A DNA stretch of 51,877 nt from Flavobacterium selenitireducens (GCF_014748335.1 NZ_JAAVIY010000014.1:1-51877), one strand, 5' to 3'. Positions 33,919 to 42,862 are shown, counted from the first letter of the stretch. Notes: generated by a model from the letters alone, not told the origin. Program-made: numbers and translations.

Positions 33919-35149
33919 ATGTATCAAAATGTTTCATGATCGTGGACGTAGCGTTTTTATTCATCTGCACGAAGGTGGCGCAAATATGGCCTTTTTCGTG
34001 TCGGATGTCATCGTTCGAAAGCAATAAATCGAAAGCTTCCTTTAATTGGGCCTGGCCGTCGACAGAGATGCAACCTTCCATATCGACAAGTGCGATGGCT
34101 TCGGCAAAATGCGAATAATTCGGCCCGATCACGATAGGAACGCCGAAAGTTGCGGGCTCGAGAATGTTGTGGACGCCGGGATTTCCGAATCCGCCGCCAA
34201 CGTAGGCGATGTCCGCGTAGCTGTAAATCTTGGTCAAAATCCCGATCGTGTCGATGATAAAGACGTCGAAATCAGCAAGGTTTTTTCCTTCTTTTTCAGA
34301 AAACAATACGACTTTCCTCGTGATGGAATTCCGGATTTCAGCGATCTGGGCTTCTTTTATATTATGAGGCGCAATGATGAACTTTACATTTTGGTCGGTT
34401 TTGTTGATGAAATCCGCGAGCAGTGTCTCGTCTTTCGGCCACGAACTTCCAACGACGACAGTGGCCGCGCCGTTCTTAAATTCCGAGATGAAACCAAGCG
34501 TATTGTTTTTTTCCAGAATCGCCGCGACCCGGTCGAAACGCGTGTCGCCGGAAACCGTCGCGTTGTATTTTTTTAGCGAAGCCAGCAAATCTTTCGAACG
34601 GGAGTTTTGAACGAAAAAATGTTCGAACGTGTCCAGTGCTTTTCGGTAAAACCCGCCATACCACTTGAAAAACGCCTGGTTTTCACGAAAAATCCCCGAG
34701 ATCAGGAACGTCCGCACGTTGCGTTTGTCGAGTTCGTTGAGGTAGTTGGGCCAAAACTCGTATTTGATCATGAACGCCAACTCCGGATGCACGATGTCGA
34801 GAAACCGTCTGGCATTGGAAACGGTATCGATCGGAAGGTAGATGGTCACGTCCGCGACAGCGTTGTTCTTTCGCACTTCATATCCCGAAGGCGAGAAAAA
34901 AGTCAGCACGATCTTGTGTTCCGGAAACCGGCTGCGCATAGCTTCCATCACGGGCAATCCTTGCTCGTATTCGCCAAGTGAGGCGCAGTGGAACCAGATT
35001 GTTTTCTCGTCAGCCGAAATGGAACGGGACAACGTCTCGAACACCGATTTTCGGCCGTCGACGAACAATCTCATTTTCGGATTGAAAAACGCCACAACCC
35101 GAATGAAAAATCCGACGATCGAAATCAGTAGTCCATAAATTGCAAACAT
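33905..35149 (-). CDS. waaA: 3-deoxy-D-manno-octulosonic acid (Kdo) transferase
   Basis: This protein has 414 residues from ATG 35149; a GTG 18 bases upstream extends the frame. A membrane-anchoring hydrophobic N-terminus (about 1-20) is followed by a GT-B glycosyltransferase. The N-terminal domain has I-W-F-H-C-A-S-L-G-E-Y-E-Q and E-F-W-P-N-Y. The C-terminal domain has V-V-G-S-S-W-P-K-D-E, A-P-H-N-I-K, G-G-G-F-G-N-P-G-V-H-N-I-L-E-P-A and G-P-N-Y. It transfers Kdo from CMP-Kdo to lipid A precursor on the inner face of the inner membrane. It is divergent from the DegT operon. Confidence 0.94.
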   Translation of the reverse strand: MFAIYGLLISIVGFFIRVVAFFNPKMRLFVDGRKSVFETLSRSISADEKTIWFHCASLGEYEQGLPVMEAMRSRFPEHKIVLTFFSPSGYEVRKNNAVADVTIYLPIDTVSNARRFLDIVHPELAFMIKYEFWPNYLNELDKRNVRTFLISGIFRENQAFFKWYGGFYRKALDTFEHFFVQNSRSKDLLASLKKYNATVSGDTRFDRVAAILEKNNTLGFISEFKNGAATVVVGSSWPKDETLLADFINKTDQNVKFIIAPHNIKEAQIAEIRNSITRKVVLFSEKEGKNLADFDVFIIDTIGILTKIYSYADIAYVGGGFGNPGVHNILEPATFGVPIVIGPNYSHFAEAIALVDMEGCISVDGQAQLKEAFDLLLSNDDIRHEKGHICATFVQMNKNATSTIMKHFDTYGDV

Positions 35150-35182
35150 GGTCGCTAAAATACGCACTTTACAGAAATTTCA

Positions 35183-35212
35183 TTGCCACAACTCACTTAT
35201 TTAGTAGTTTTG
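35183..35212 (+). promoter_or_regulatory. Promoter of the DegT-small membrane protein-galE operon
   Basis: TTG at 35183-35185, a 19-base spacer, then TAGTTTTG at 35205-35212, a full consensus match 18 bases before the DegT ATG. Confidence 0.8.
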
Positions 35213-35230
35213 TGTGGCTAAAATTTCGGC

Positions 35231-36361
35231 ATGAAAAAAATACAAATGGTTGACCTGAAAGGTCAGTACGAAAAGATAAAAGATACTGTGGATGCTGCCA
35301 TACAGCAGGTTCTCGACACGACTTCCTACATCAACGGGCCCGCTGTCCATGCCTTCCAGGCCAATCTGGAAGCATACCTCGGCGCCAAACATGTAATCCC
35401 GTGTGCCAACGGTACGGACGCATTGCAAATCGCCATGATGGGACTTGACCTGCAACCGGGAGACGAAGTCATCACAGCCGATTTCACTTTTGCCGCAACC
35501 GTCGAGGTCATCGCGCTTTTAAAACTGACGCCGGTTCTTGTAGATGTCGATGCCGATACGTTCAATATTTCGATAGAAGCGATCAAAAAAGCAATCACGC
35601 CAAAAACCAAGGCGATCGTACCGGTGCATTTGTTTGGCCAGGCCGCCGATATGGACGCGATCATGACCATTGCGCGCGAACACGATTTGTATGTGATCGA
35701 AGACAACGCCCAGGCAATTGGCGCTAATTACCAATATCCGCACGGCATGAAGCAAAAGGTCGGAACGATCGGGCACGTCGCGTCGACTTCGTTTTTTCCG
35801 TCGAAAAACCTCGGTTGCTACGGCGATGGAGGCGCGATTTTCACGAACGATGACGAACTTGCGCACAAACTTCGCGGCATCGTCAACCACGGCATGTATG
35901 TTCGTTACCATCACGATGTCGTCGGCGTGAATTCCCGTTTGGATTCCGTCCAGGCGGCGGTGCTCGATACGAAACTTCCAAAACTGGACGAATATTGCCA
36001 GGCGCGTCGGGCGGCCGCGACGAAATATTCGGAGGCGTTCGCCAATCATCCTAACATCATCACGCCGAGGATCGTCGGCGATACGGACAGCCACGTTTTC
36101 CATCAGTATACCTTGCGCATCCAAAATGCGGATCGCGACGGGTTGATGCAGCATTTGCTCGACAAGGGAATCCCGTGTGCGATTTATTATCCGATCGCGC
36201 TTCACGCCCAAAAGGCCTATGCCGATGCCCGTTATAAAGAAGAAGATTTCCCGGTGACGAACCAACTGTGCAAAGAAGTGATCTCGCTTCCGATGCATAC
36301 GGAACTTGAGGACGATCAAATAGAGTTCATTACCTCTAGCGTACTCGAATACCTGTCGTAA
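35231..36361 (+). CDS. DegT/DnrJ/EryC1/StrS family aminotransferase
   Basis: This 376-residue PLP enzyme of the sugar aminotransferase group has A-N-G-T-D-A-L near residue 59, P-V-H-L-F-G-Q near 131 and E-D-N-A-Q-A near 157. The PLP lysine is K192 in F-F-P-S-K-N-L-G-C-Y-G-D-G-G. Members aminate keto-sugar nucleotides for surface polysaccharides; the K-N-L-G-C-Y-G-D-G-G pattern resembles WbpE-type UDP-3-keto sugar aminotransferases, though the substrate is an inference. Its TAA stop overlaps the ATG of the following small membrane protein by one base (TAATG), and galE follows. Confidence 0.92.
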   Translation: MKKIQMVDLKGQYEKIKDTVDAAIQQVLDTTSYINGPAVHAFQANLEAYLGAKHVIPCANGTDALQIAMMGLDLQPGDEVITADFTFAATVEVIALLKLTPVLVDVDADTFNISIEAIKKAITPKTKAIVPVHLFGQAADMDAIMTIAREHDLYVIEDNAQAIGANYQYPHGMKQKVGTIGHVASTSFFPSKNLGCYGDGGAIFTNDDELAHKLRGIVNHGMYVRYHHDVVGVNSRLDSVQAAVLDTKLPKLDEYCQARRAAATKYSEAFANHPNIITPRIVGDTDSHVFHQYTLRIQNADRDGLMQHLLDKGIPCAIYYPIALHAQKAYADARYKEEDFPVTNQLCKEVISLPMHTELEDDQIEFITSSVLEYLS

Positions 36362-36510
36362 TGTACCAAAAATGGAAATCGGCGATGGCAAGGCGGGTTT
36401 TGTTGTTTGCAGTGGTGTTTCTCATTGCATTTTTTGGGACGCGCTATCTCGTGGGTAAATTCAAGAATCAATCAAACCAAGAACCGGCGGCAACAGAAAG
36501 CCACCGATAA
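36361..36510 (+). CDS. Small single-pass membrane protein (49 residues)
   Basis: ATG at 36361 overlaps the DegT stop (TAATG), and the frame ends at TAA 36508-36510, ten bases before galE. The N-terminus is basic (M-Y-Q-K-W-K-S-A-M-A-R-R). One transmembrane helix follows (about residues 13-30, V-L-L-F-A-V-V-F-L-I-A-F-F-G), then K-F-K-N-Q-S-N-Q and a polar tail ending E-S-H-R. The charge pattern predicts the N-terminus inside. I recognise no family. Support comes from translational coupling, tight packing between two genes and a clean helix; expression is unproven. Confidence 0.6.
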   Translation: MYQKWKSAMARRVLLFAVVFLIAFFGTRYLVGKFKNQSNQEPAATESHR

Positions 36511-36520
36511 AACAGACAAT

Positions 36521-37534
36521 ATGAAAATACTCGTAACGGGCGGCCTCGGATTCATCGGCTCCCACACTGTGGTCGAATTGCAAAATGAAGGTTTTGAGGT
36601 AGTCATCATAGACAATCTTTCGAACACTACAGAAAAAGTAATCGACGGGATTGTGGCCATCACGGGCAAAAAACCGATTTTCGAGAAAATGGACTTGCGC
36701 GACAAAGCCGATGTAAAGGACTTTTTCGCTCGCCATTCCGACGTATCCGGCGTGATTCATTTCGCGGCTTCAAAAGCAGTGGGCGAGAGTGTCGAAAATC
36801 CGCTTTTATATTACGAGAACAACATCAATACGCTGGTTTACCTGTTGCAGGAGTTGTCGCAAAAGCCTGAAGCTCAGTTTATTTTCAGTTCTTCCTGCAC
36901 GGTTTACGGTCAAGCCGAAGAAATGCCGATTACCGAGGACGCATCGGTTCAACCTGCTATTTCCCCATACGGAAACACCAAGCAGATCGGTGAGGAGATT
37001 ATCCGGGATACGGCCAAAGTTACGAACGTCAACGCCATTTTGCTGCGCTATTTCAACCCGATAGGATCGCATCCGTCGGCCGAAATAGGGGAGTTGCCAA
37101 TTGGCGTTCCGCAAAACCTCGTTCCGTTCATTACCCAAACGGGAATGGGATTGCGCGAGAAACTTTCAGTCTTTGGCGATGATTATCCTACGATCGACGG
37201 AACGTGCATTCGCGACTACATACACGTTGTGGATTTGGCAAAGGCGCATGTTGTGGCCCTTCAAAGGCTAATCGGAAACAAGAACGAGCAAAAAGTGGAG
37301 ACGTTCAACGTAGGAACCGGTACCGGAAGCACGGTCCTGGAAGTCATCAATACGTTCGAAAAGGTCAGTGGTAAGAAACTTCCTTACCAAATCGTCGGGA
37401 GAAGGGAAGGAGACGTCATCACGGCTTATGCCAACACCGACAAAGCCAACAACGTTTTGGGATGGAAGGCGCAGTCTACATTGGAAGACGGCTTGGCGAG
37501 CGCTTGGAAGTGGGAACAGAAGATCCGCTCTTAA
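36521..37534 (+). CDS. galE: UDP-glucose 4-epimerase
   Basis: This protein has 337 residues from ATG 36521; the frame is open further upstream, but that part overlaps the small membrane protein in another frame. It is an extended short-chain dehydrogenase fold with NAD-binding G-G-L-G-F-I-G (7-13) and the catalytic S-S-S-C-T-V-Y-G and Y150-x3-K154 (S-P-Y-G-N-T-K). Also present are L-R-Y-F-N-P-I-G, the C-terminal Y-I-H-V-V-D-L-A, and G-R-R-E-G-D. It interconverts UDP-glucose and UDP-galactose. Co-transcription with the DegT aminotransferase points to nucleotide-sugar supply for polysaccharide or lipopolysaccharide. Confidence 0.94.
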   Translation: MKILVTGGLGFIGSHTVVELQNEGFEVVIIDNLSNTTEKVIDGIVAITGKKPIFEKMDLRDKADVKDFFARHSDVSGVIHFAASKAVGESVENPLLYYENNINTLVYLLQELSQKPEAQFIFSSSCTVYGQAEEMPITEDASVQPAISPYGNTKQIGEEIIRDTAKVTNVNAILLRYFNPIGSHPSAEIGELPIGVPQNLVPFITQTGMGLREKLSVFGDDYPTIDGTCIRDYIHVVDLAKAHVVALQRLIGNKNEQKVETFNVGTGTGSTVLEVINTFEKVSGKKLPYQIVGRREGDVITAYANTDKANNVLGWKAQSTLEDGLASAWKWEQKIRS

Positions 37535-37537
37535 GCG

Positions 37538-38038
37538 TTAACCTATCAATTCGACAGGGACATTCTTCAGGCCTTTAAGGGTTTGGATGAAAGTCTCTTT
37601 TTCGTTCGACGTAAGATCTTTTTTGGGAACGATTATGGCCGATAAGCTGTTCTGGTAAATCAGGAACCATTTCGGTTTCTCGACGATTTTGAACATTTTG
37701 TCCCATCTTACTTCCATATAAAACGATTCCCCGACGATTCTGATCTCGTCTTTCAATATTTCCATTTTGAGGATTTCGCTTATGTGATTGCTCGAATGGT
37801 ACGTCTTTCGGATCGTGGTAAAAATGACGATCGGCTGGACGACGAGAATCAGGACAAGCGTTGCGAATTGGTAGATCAAGGGTTCGGGAAGGTCCAGCAA
37901 TCCGAAATAATAGCAAGCCACCCACAACAGCAACAAAATAGCAATGCCTACCAACACCTTCATTATCGGGCGTTGGTAGGTAAGGCTAAAAAGCAATCTG
38001 GCATATTCGCCAAAACTGACTTTGGTTGTGATTTTCAT
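37538..38038 (-). CDS. YcxB-like membrane protein
   Basis: This 166-residue protein has an N-terminal segment (M-K-I-T-T-K-V-S-F-G-E-Y), two transmembrane helices (about residues 27-46 and 56-76), and a C-terminal soluble domain. The soluble domain has G-E-S-F-Y-M-E-V-R-W-D-K, K-W-F-L-I-Y-Q and A-I-I-V-P-K-K-D-L, the YcxB-like pattern. Function is unknown. Its ATG overlaps the fabD stop by one base (TAATG), so it is translated with fabD. It converges with galE, leaving only three bases between the stops. Confidence 0.8.
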   Translation of the reverse strand: MKITTKVSFGEYARLLFSLTYQRPIMKVLVGIAILLLLWVACYYFGLLDLPEPLIYQFATLVLILVVQPIVIFTTIRKTYHSSNHISEILKMEILKDEIRIVGESFYMEVRWDKMFKIVEKPKWFLIYQNSLSAIIVPKKDLTSNEKETFIQTLKGLKNVPVELIG

Positions 38039-38913
38039 TATGCTGACGCAACTTCTGCATCCTTATCGATTTTCTTGATCAAGCCCTGAAGCACATTTCC
38101 AGGCCCGACTTCGGTAAATAATGTGGCGCCGTCGGCTATCATTTGCTGTATCGATTGCGTCCATCTCACGGGAGCTGTCAATTGTATGATGAGGTTTTTC
38201 TTGATTTGGGCAGGGTCAGAAACCGCGTTTGCCGTTACATTTTGGTACACGGGGCAAACAGGCTCGTTGAATTTCGTGGCTTCGATCGCCGCCGCCAATT
38301 CTTCGCGCGCCGGCTCCATCATAGGGGAATGGAACGCACCGCCGACGGGCAAGATCAATGCGCGCTTGGCACCCGCGGCTTTCATGGCTTCGCAAGCTCT
38401 CTCTACCGCCGACATTTCGCCTGAAATCACAAGCTGGCCGGGACAATTGTAGTTCGCCGGAACCACCACGCCGTCGATAGTCGCGCAAACCTCTTCCACC
38501 TTTTCATCGTCGAGACCCAAAACGGCGGCCATTGTCGATGGCGTGATTTCACAGGCTTTTTGCATCGCCAACGCTCGTTGGGAAACGAGTTTGAGCCCGT
38601 CTTCGAACGAAAGCGTGCCGTTGGCGACGAGTGCGGAAAACTCTCCCAGTGAATGTCCCGCGACCATTTCCGGCTTAAATGATTCATTCATCGTCTTGGC
38701 CAGGATTGCGGAGTGGAGAAACACCGCAGGCTGCGTTACCTTGGTTTCTTTGAGTTGTTCGGCCGTACCTTCGAACATGATATCCGTGATGCGGAAACCC
38801 AGGATTTCGTTGGCTCGCTCGAAAAGTTCTTTGGCCAGATCGGATTGTTCGTACAATTCTTTCCCCATTCCGGTAAATTGGGCGCCTTGGCCCGGAAAAA
38901 CGTATGCTTTCAT
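38038..38913 (-). CDS. fabD: Malonyl-CoA:ACP transacylase
   Basis: This 291-residue cytoplasmic enzyme loads malonyl groups onto acyl carrier protein for fatty acid synthesis. Start motif is F-P-G-Q-G-A-Q (6-12), the nucleophile S88 is in A-G-H-S-L-G-E-F-S-A, and the catalytic H195 is in G-G-A-F-H-S-P-M-M. The binding residues Q-x-x-R around Q112-R113 are present. It has its own promoter and stands apart from other fab genes. Confidence 0.96.
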   Translation of the reverse strand: MKAYVFPGQGAQFTGMGKELYEQSDLAKELFERANEILGFRITDIMFEGTAEQLKETKVTQPAVFLHSAILAKTMNESFKPEMVAGHSLGEFSALVANGTLSFEDGLKLVSQRALAMQKACEITPSTMAAVLGLDDEKVEEVCATIDGVVVPANYNCPGQLVISGEMSAVERACEAMKAAGAKRALILPVGGAFHSPMMEPAREELAAAIEATKFNEPVCPVYQNVTANAVSDPAQIKKNLIIQLTAPVRWTQSIQQMIADGATLFTEVGPGNVLQGLIKKIDKDAEVASA

Positions 38914-38938
38914 AAATTCGATTCGATATTATCAGAAA

Positions 38939-38972
38939 CAAAAATACTATTTTTTCCGACCGTTTCCTGCAA
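38939..38972 (-). promoter_or_regulatory. Promoter of fabD
   Basis: The minus strand reads TTG (38972-38970), 23 bases, TATTTTTG (38946-38939), 26 bases before the ATG. The spacer is at the long end of the range. Confidence 0.65.
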
Positions 38973-38973
38973 T

Positions 38974-39001
38974 AAAAAAAGCCCGGACGAATCCAGGCTT
39001 T
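38974..39001 (-). terminator. Terminator after the bestrophin-like gene
   Basis: On the minus strand AAAGCCTGG (39001-38993) pairs with CCGGGCTTT (38986-38978) with one mismatch, followed by a T run. The fabD promoter begins directly after it. Confidence 0.75.
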
Positions 39002-39019
39002 CGGTAGGCTAATGCCAAA

Positions 39020-39970
39020 TCAGAGTACGAAATAGGGTTGTTTTACCTTGAGAGCAGGTGTTGGGTGCGGAACCTTTTTTTGAAGTTCATGTTCGTATTC
39101 TCCGCGGAACTCGTTGACCATTTCAAGCAAATCTTTGAGGATGTTGTCCGAAATTACGGTCATTGGCGTATCGGTCGGTCGGTTTTCGAACGGGTCTTGC
39201 AAGTGTATCGCCATTTTTTCGATCAGGAAGAACGCCGCCCCAATCGTAGTGGTTACGGGAACGACGAGCCATCCGAGGTCTTCGACCATCCCAAACGGAA
39301 GCAAGATCACGAACAGGCAAAGCGTGAATCGGATGTACATGCTGTACGTCGTCGGGAAAATCGTGTTCTTGATGCGTTCGGCTTTGCCCATAGAGTCGCA
39401 CAGGCGCGTCAACGTGTTGTCGATCTCCACTTGCTGGAAAGTGTTGATGCGCCCGTTCTCCATCGCCTTGATCAATTCGCGCGAATGCAACAGCAGCAAG
39501 GCATTCGGGACGTGTTTGTGGCGTTTGATCTTTTGGAATTCATCGTCTTCAAGGAACTGTTTGGCCGGTTTTACCGAATCTTTTCCGCGCAGGCGATTCG
39601 CAAGGCTGAAACACCAGGCAGCTTGTCTTTTGGCAAAGCGTTCCTTGTAATTGTTGGCTTCGTCCGAAAAATCGGGATCCTTGTAAAAGGCTACGACTTG
39701 TCGCAACAGCGAGCGGGAGTCGTTTACGATAGCGCCCCAAACGATGCGCGCTTCCCACCAACGGTCATAAGCCTGGTTGGACTTGAACGCAAGCAAAAGC
39801 GAAATGATCGTCCCGACGATTCCCGGAATCGCGATCGGGATCGTGAGCGGGACGGCTTCGTAAAAATAATGGACAAGCCAGAACGAAAGGGCGTATAGCG
39901 AGACCAGGGCAAGTTCAACTCTGATCTTGCCCAGGACATATTTCATTGGTATTTTCTTTTTTAACAGCAT
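39020..39970 (-). CDS. Bestrophin family ion channel
   Basis: This 316-residue membrane protein matches the bestrophin/UPF0187 family: L-L-A-F-K-S-N-Q-A-Y-D-R-W-W-E-A-R near residue 58 (family F-R-x-N-x-A-Y-x-R-W-W-E), and P-F-G-M-V-E-D-L-G-W-L-V-V-P near 225. The end of the core is D-P-F-E-N-R-P-T-D-T-P-M. Four transmembrane helices are predicted. Bacterial bestrophins form pentameric ion channels; selectivity cannot be read from sequence. It lies 18 bases after a universal stress protein gene, suggesting co-expression. Confidence 0.9.
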   Translation of the reverse strand: MLLKKKIPMKYVLGKIRVELALVSLYALSFWLVHYFYEAVPLTIPIAIPGIVGTIISLLLAFKSNQAYDRWWEARIVWGAIVNDSRSLLRQVVAFYKDPDFSDEANNYKERFAKRQAAWCFSLANRLRGKDSVKPAKQFLEDDEFQKIKRHKHVPNALLLLHSRELIKAMENGRINTFQQVEIDNTLTRLCDSMGKAERIKNTIFPTTYSMYIRFTLCLFVILLPFGMVEDLGWLVVPVTTTIGAAFFLIEKMAIHLQDPFENRPTDTPMTVISDNILKDLLEMVNEFRGEYEHELQKKVPHPTPALKVKQPYFVL

Positions 39971-39988
39971 AAGTTGGCGTTTTTGGAA

Positions 39989-40705
39989 TTAACTGATCGC
40001 TTCATAAACCGACAGGACCGGCAGCTTAAGTTCATCGTGGAACGACACCGGTTTTTTACCGAGTTTGACCTTGGCCGGTTTGCGTGTTTCCACAAGTAGA
40101 TCGATGTCGTTTCGGGTAATCGTCTCGGCCAGCAATTGTCGCAGCGATTGTTCTTCGGCCGGGGAAATTTTGGCCTGGCTCACGATTCTGAACGGGAATT
40201 TGCCGTCGAGGTGGCGCTGGAGGTCGGAAACCTGCAATTTGCTTCCCGTATACTCGAGGTAAAGTGCTTTTTGCATTTCAGAAGCCGGCGTCTCGCACAA
40301 GTTAAGTATCGGGCATTGGCAATTGGAGAGCAGTCCGAGGCAGTAGCGGTTGATCTTTTTGGACGATTCCCTGAACGATTTCGGAACGATGATCAACCCG
40401 ATTTCAAGCGCCTGCATCAGGTTGCGCACCAACGGGGCCGATATGGAAGCTTGTCTCTGGACGTGAAGCGAAACGTGCTGCGCCTCCCGGATTTTGTCAG
40501 CACATTGCTCAAGGGTTTTCTGTTGGACCGATGTCAAAGTTGGTTTGGCGTTCCTTAAGAATGCCGCTGCCGAGTAAGAAGGTTCGACTTCGTTCAACAA
40601 CAACAGGACGATCTGGAAATCTTCTCCGTTGGAGTAGGAAATGGCGCTTGTGACGGCCGATAGCGTGTCCGGTTCAAGGACGGTGGGGATAAGTATATTT
40701 TTCAT
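39989..40705 (-). CDS. Universal stress protein family protein
   Basis: This protein has 238 residues from ATG 40705 (M-K-N-I-L-I-P-T); the open frame extends ten codons upstream without support. It seems to hold a USP-like domain (about 1-135) and a shorter second part. The usual USP ATP-binding motif G-x2-G-x9-G-S is not clear; the region reads L-I-I-V-P-K-S-F-R-E-S-S-K-K, so nucleotide binding is doubtful. Adjacent to the bestrophin gene. Confidence 0.7.
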   Translation of the reverse strand: MKNILIPTVLEPDTLSAVTSAISYSNGEDFQIVLLLLNEVEPSYSAAAFLRNAKPTLTSVQQKTLEQCADKIREAQHVSLHVQRQASISAPLVRNLMQALEIGLIIVPKSFRESSKKINRYCLGLLSNCQCPILNLCETPASEMQKALYLEYTGSKLQVSDLQRHLDGKFPFRIVSQAKISPAEEQSLRQLLAETITRNDIDLLVETRKPAKVKLGKKPVSFHDELKLPVLSVYEAIS

Positions 40706-40775
40706 GGTTGTCGTTTTACAGATACAAAACAACAACCGCAGGATTAGGCCTTGATTAAGTAAGAATTAGAATTTC

Positions 40776-42164
40776 CTAAGATTTTACATTAGAATCTTTA
40801 ATGTCATGACGACGGAACGTGATCGTGGCCATCGTACCTTTTTCCTGTTCCGACTGAATGTCGAGTTCGCCGTTGTGCATCCGGATGATCTTGAACGCCA
40901 GCGGCAGCCCGAGGCCGTAACCGGTGTATTTCGAGGCTTTCCGGCCGCGGAAAAACGGTTCGTACAAGTAAGGGAAATCTTCTTTGGGAATTCCGATGCC
41001 GATATCGGTAATTCTAACCGACAACCGCTTCCTGTCGGCCATCAGTTCGACAAAAACAACGCTGTTATCCGAATATTTAACGGCATTCGAGATAATATTG
41101 GACAACGCCAATTCCAATAACGGACGGTTGCACGGCACGAGCAGCAGCTCATCGTTCTCCGGCATTTCTTCGAGTCTCAAGCTGATGTTGTTTTCGGGAT
41201 ACAACTTGTCAAGGTCGGATTTTACATCCATCAGCAATTCGTCCATACGCACTACGTCGAGCACCTGCTTGTTGCCGTCGTAGCCCGTACGAGTTAGCTT
41301 GAGCAGGCTTTCGGTAAGGTTGCCAAGTTTTGTCGCCTGGGCGTTGATGTGGGCCAATGCTTCCTGGTATTCCTCGGGTTCGCGTTTGGATTGCAAGATG
41401 ATTTCGGTCTCGGCCATGATTGTCGTAATCGGCGTTTTGAGTTCGTGAGAAGCGTTATTTATAAAATTCGCCTGGATCTCGAATGAAGTTTCGAGGCGGT
41501 CGAGCATGTCGTTGAAAGTGTGGGAAAGCACGGCGATTTCATCGTCGCCTTGCGGTTGGTCGAGACGGTTGTGTAGATTGGAAGCACTGATGCGCTTCAT
41601 TTCGGAATTGATTTTCGAAATCGGATTCATTACTTTATTGGCCAGCAAGCGCCCGAGGAAATACGCCAGGATCAAAAATCCAATACCGCCGATAGCCATG
41701 ATGCGAATGATGTACAACGTACTGGTGTTTCCGCGACGGTCTCGGGCCGTGATTACCACGATGTATTTTTTGCCGTTTTCGTTGAACAATTGGGCATAGT
41801 GGTACTGGCTGTCGTCTTCGGTCCAGGACGATCCGTTCGAAAGCACTTCCGTGTAAAATTCCGGCGGAAGCTTGAGTTCCGTATTATATTCGAAAGAGTT
41901 CGATCCGTTCACGGGAAGTACCCAATCGCCTTCATCGATAAGCTCTTCGAGACCGCTAGCCTTGAGGTTGCGATAATACTCGGCCTTTTTCGGGTCCTGC
42001 TGATAATGTATCGACGACACGATCTTCGCTCTGTCCTGCAGTCGTTTCAAGAAGTAATACTGGTTGTTGTTCCTGAATAAAAAGACCATGACGACGCACA
42101 GCAACAGCGTGCTCAGGCCCGAGAGCGCAACATAGGTGATGGCAACTTTTTTGCGGATCTGCAT
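40776..42164 (-). CDS. Sensor histidine kinase
   Basis: This 462-residue protein has a transmembrane helix at about 8-30, an extracytoplasmic sensor region at 31-150, and a second helix at about 152-175. HAMP follows at 176-230, then HisKA with phosphorylated H240 in N-N-A-S-H-E-L-K-T-P, then the HATPase region: N-box N-I-I-S-N-A-V-K-Y-S, G1 D-I-G-I-G-I-P, F-box P-F-F-R-G, G2 G-Y-G-L-G-L. It phosphorylates the response regulator encoded one base upstream. The stimulus is unknown. Confidence 0.94.
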   Translation of the reverse strand: MQIRKKVAITYVALSGLSTLLLCVVMVFLFRNNNQYYFLKRLQDRAKIVSSIHYQQDPKKAEYYRNLKASGLEELIDEGDWVLPVNGSNSFEYNTELKLPPEFYTEVLSNGSSWTEDDSQYHYAQLFNENGKKYIVVITARDRRGNTSTLYIIRIMAIGGIGFLILAYFLGRLLANKVMNPISKINSEMKRISASNLHNRLDQPQGDDEIAVLSHTFNDMLDRLETSFEIQANFINNASHELKTPITTIMAETEIILQSKREPEEYQEALAHINAQATKLGNLTESLLKLTRTGYDGNKQVLDVVRMDELLMDVKSDLDKLYPENNISLRLEEMPENDELLLVPCNRPLLELALSNIISNAVKYSDNSVVFVELMADRKRLSVRITDIGIGIPKEDFPYLYEPFFRGRKASKYTGYGLGLPLAFKIIRMHNGELDIQSEQEKGTMATITFRRHDIKDSNVKS

Positions 42165-42165
42165 C

Positions 42166-42840
42166 TTACGATTTTAGAGTGTAGCCCAAACCTTTCGCAG
42201 TGTGGATCAATTGGTTTTCGTACGGCTTGTCGATTTTTTTTCTCAGGTAATTGATGTAGACGTCCACAACATTGGTGTTCATCTCGAAATTGATGTCCCA
42301 AACGTTGTCGAGGATTTGCTCGCGCGACAAGATCGTCTCGGAATTCTTCGCGAGATATTGCAACAGCCGGAATTCTTTGGCCGTCAACGAAATCGCATCG
42401 TCGCCTCGTTTGACGGTTTTGGTTCGGTTGTCGATGACCAGATCGCCAATAGCAATGGTTTCCTGTGGCTTGTGTTCCTGGGCCGATCGCCTTACCAATG
42501 CGTGCACCCTGGCTTCGAGTTCGGAAAATTTAAAAGGCTTCGTCACGTAGTCGTCGGCCCCGGCCTGCAATCCGGTCACGATATTCTCGGTACTTCCCAA
42601 AGCCGTCAAAAAGAGTATGGGAACAAAATTGGCCGATGCGCGAAGGCGCCTGCATATTTCGATTCCGTTGATGTCGGGCAGCATTACGTCTAGCACAACC
42701 GCGTCGAACACATATTCCTCGAGCATCATCAAGGCGGTATTCCCGTCGAGAGCGGCGCTTACTTCATGTCCTTTTTCAGAAAATCCCCTGCGGATCACCG
42801 ACAGCAAATTCGGCTCGTCTTCTACTATTAGTAACTTCAT
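42166..42840 (-). CDS. OmpR/PhoB-type response regulator
   Basis: This protein has 224 residues from ATG 42840. An in-frame ATG at 42849 would place the start at or before the predicted transcription start. The receiver domain has acidic pocket E7-D8-E9, phospho-acceptor D51 in V-V-L-D-V-M-L-P, T79 and K101 in Y-V-T-K-P-F. The C-terminal winged helix (about 130-224) contains L-T-A-K-E-F-R-L-L-Q-Y-L and D-V-Y-I-N-Y-L-R-K-K-I-D. It pairs with the adjacent histidine kinase; targets are unknown. Confidence 0.94.
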   Translation of the reverse strand: MKLLIVEDEPNLLSVIRRGFSEKGHEVSAALDGNTALMMLEEYVFDAVVLDVMLPDINGIEICRRLRASANFVPILFLTALGSTENIVTGLQAGADDYVTKPFKFSELEARVHALVRRSAQEHKPQETIAIGDLVIDNRTKTVKRGDDAISLTAKEFRLLQYLAKNSETILSREQILDNVWDINFEMNTNVVDVYINYLRKKIDKPYENQLIHTAKGLGYTLKS

Positions 42841-42854
42841 TTGTGGCATTTCGC

Positions 42855-42862
42855 CAAAAATA
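42855..42862 (-). promoter_or_regulatory. -7 promoter box for the two-component operon
   Basis: The minus strand reads TATTTTTG (exact TAnnTTTG), 14 bases before the chosen ATG of the response regulator. No -33 TTG at usual spacing. Confidence 0.5.
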
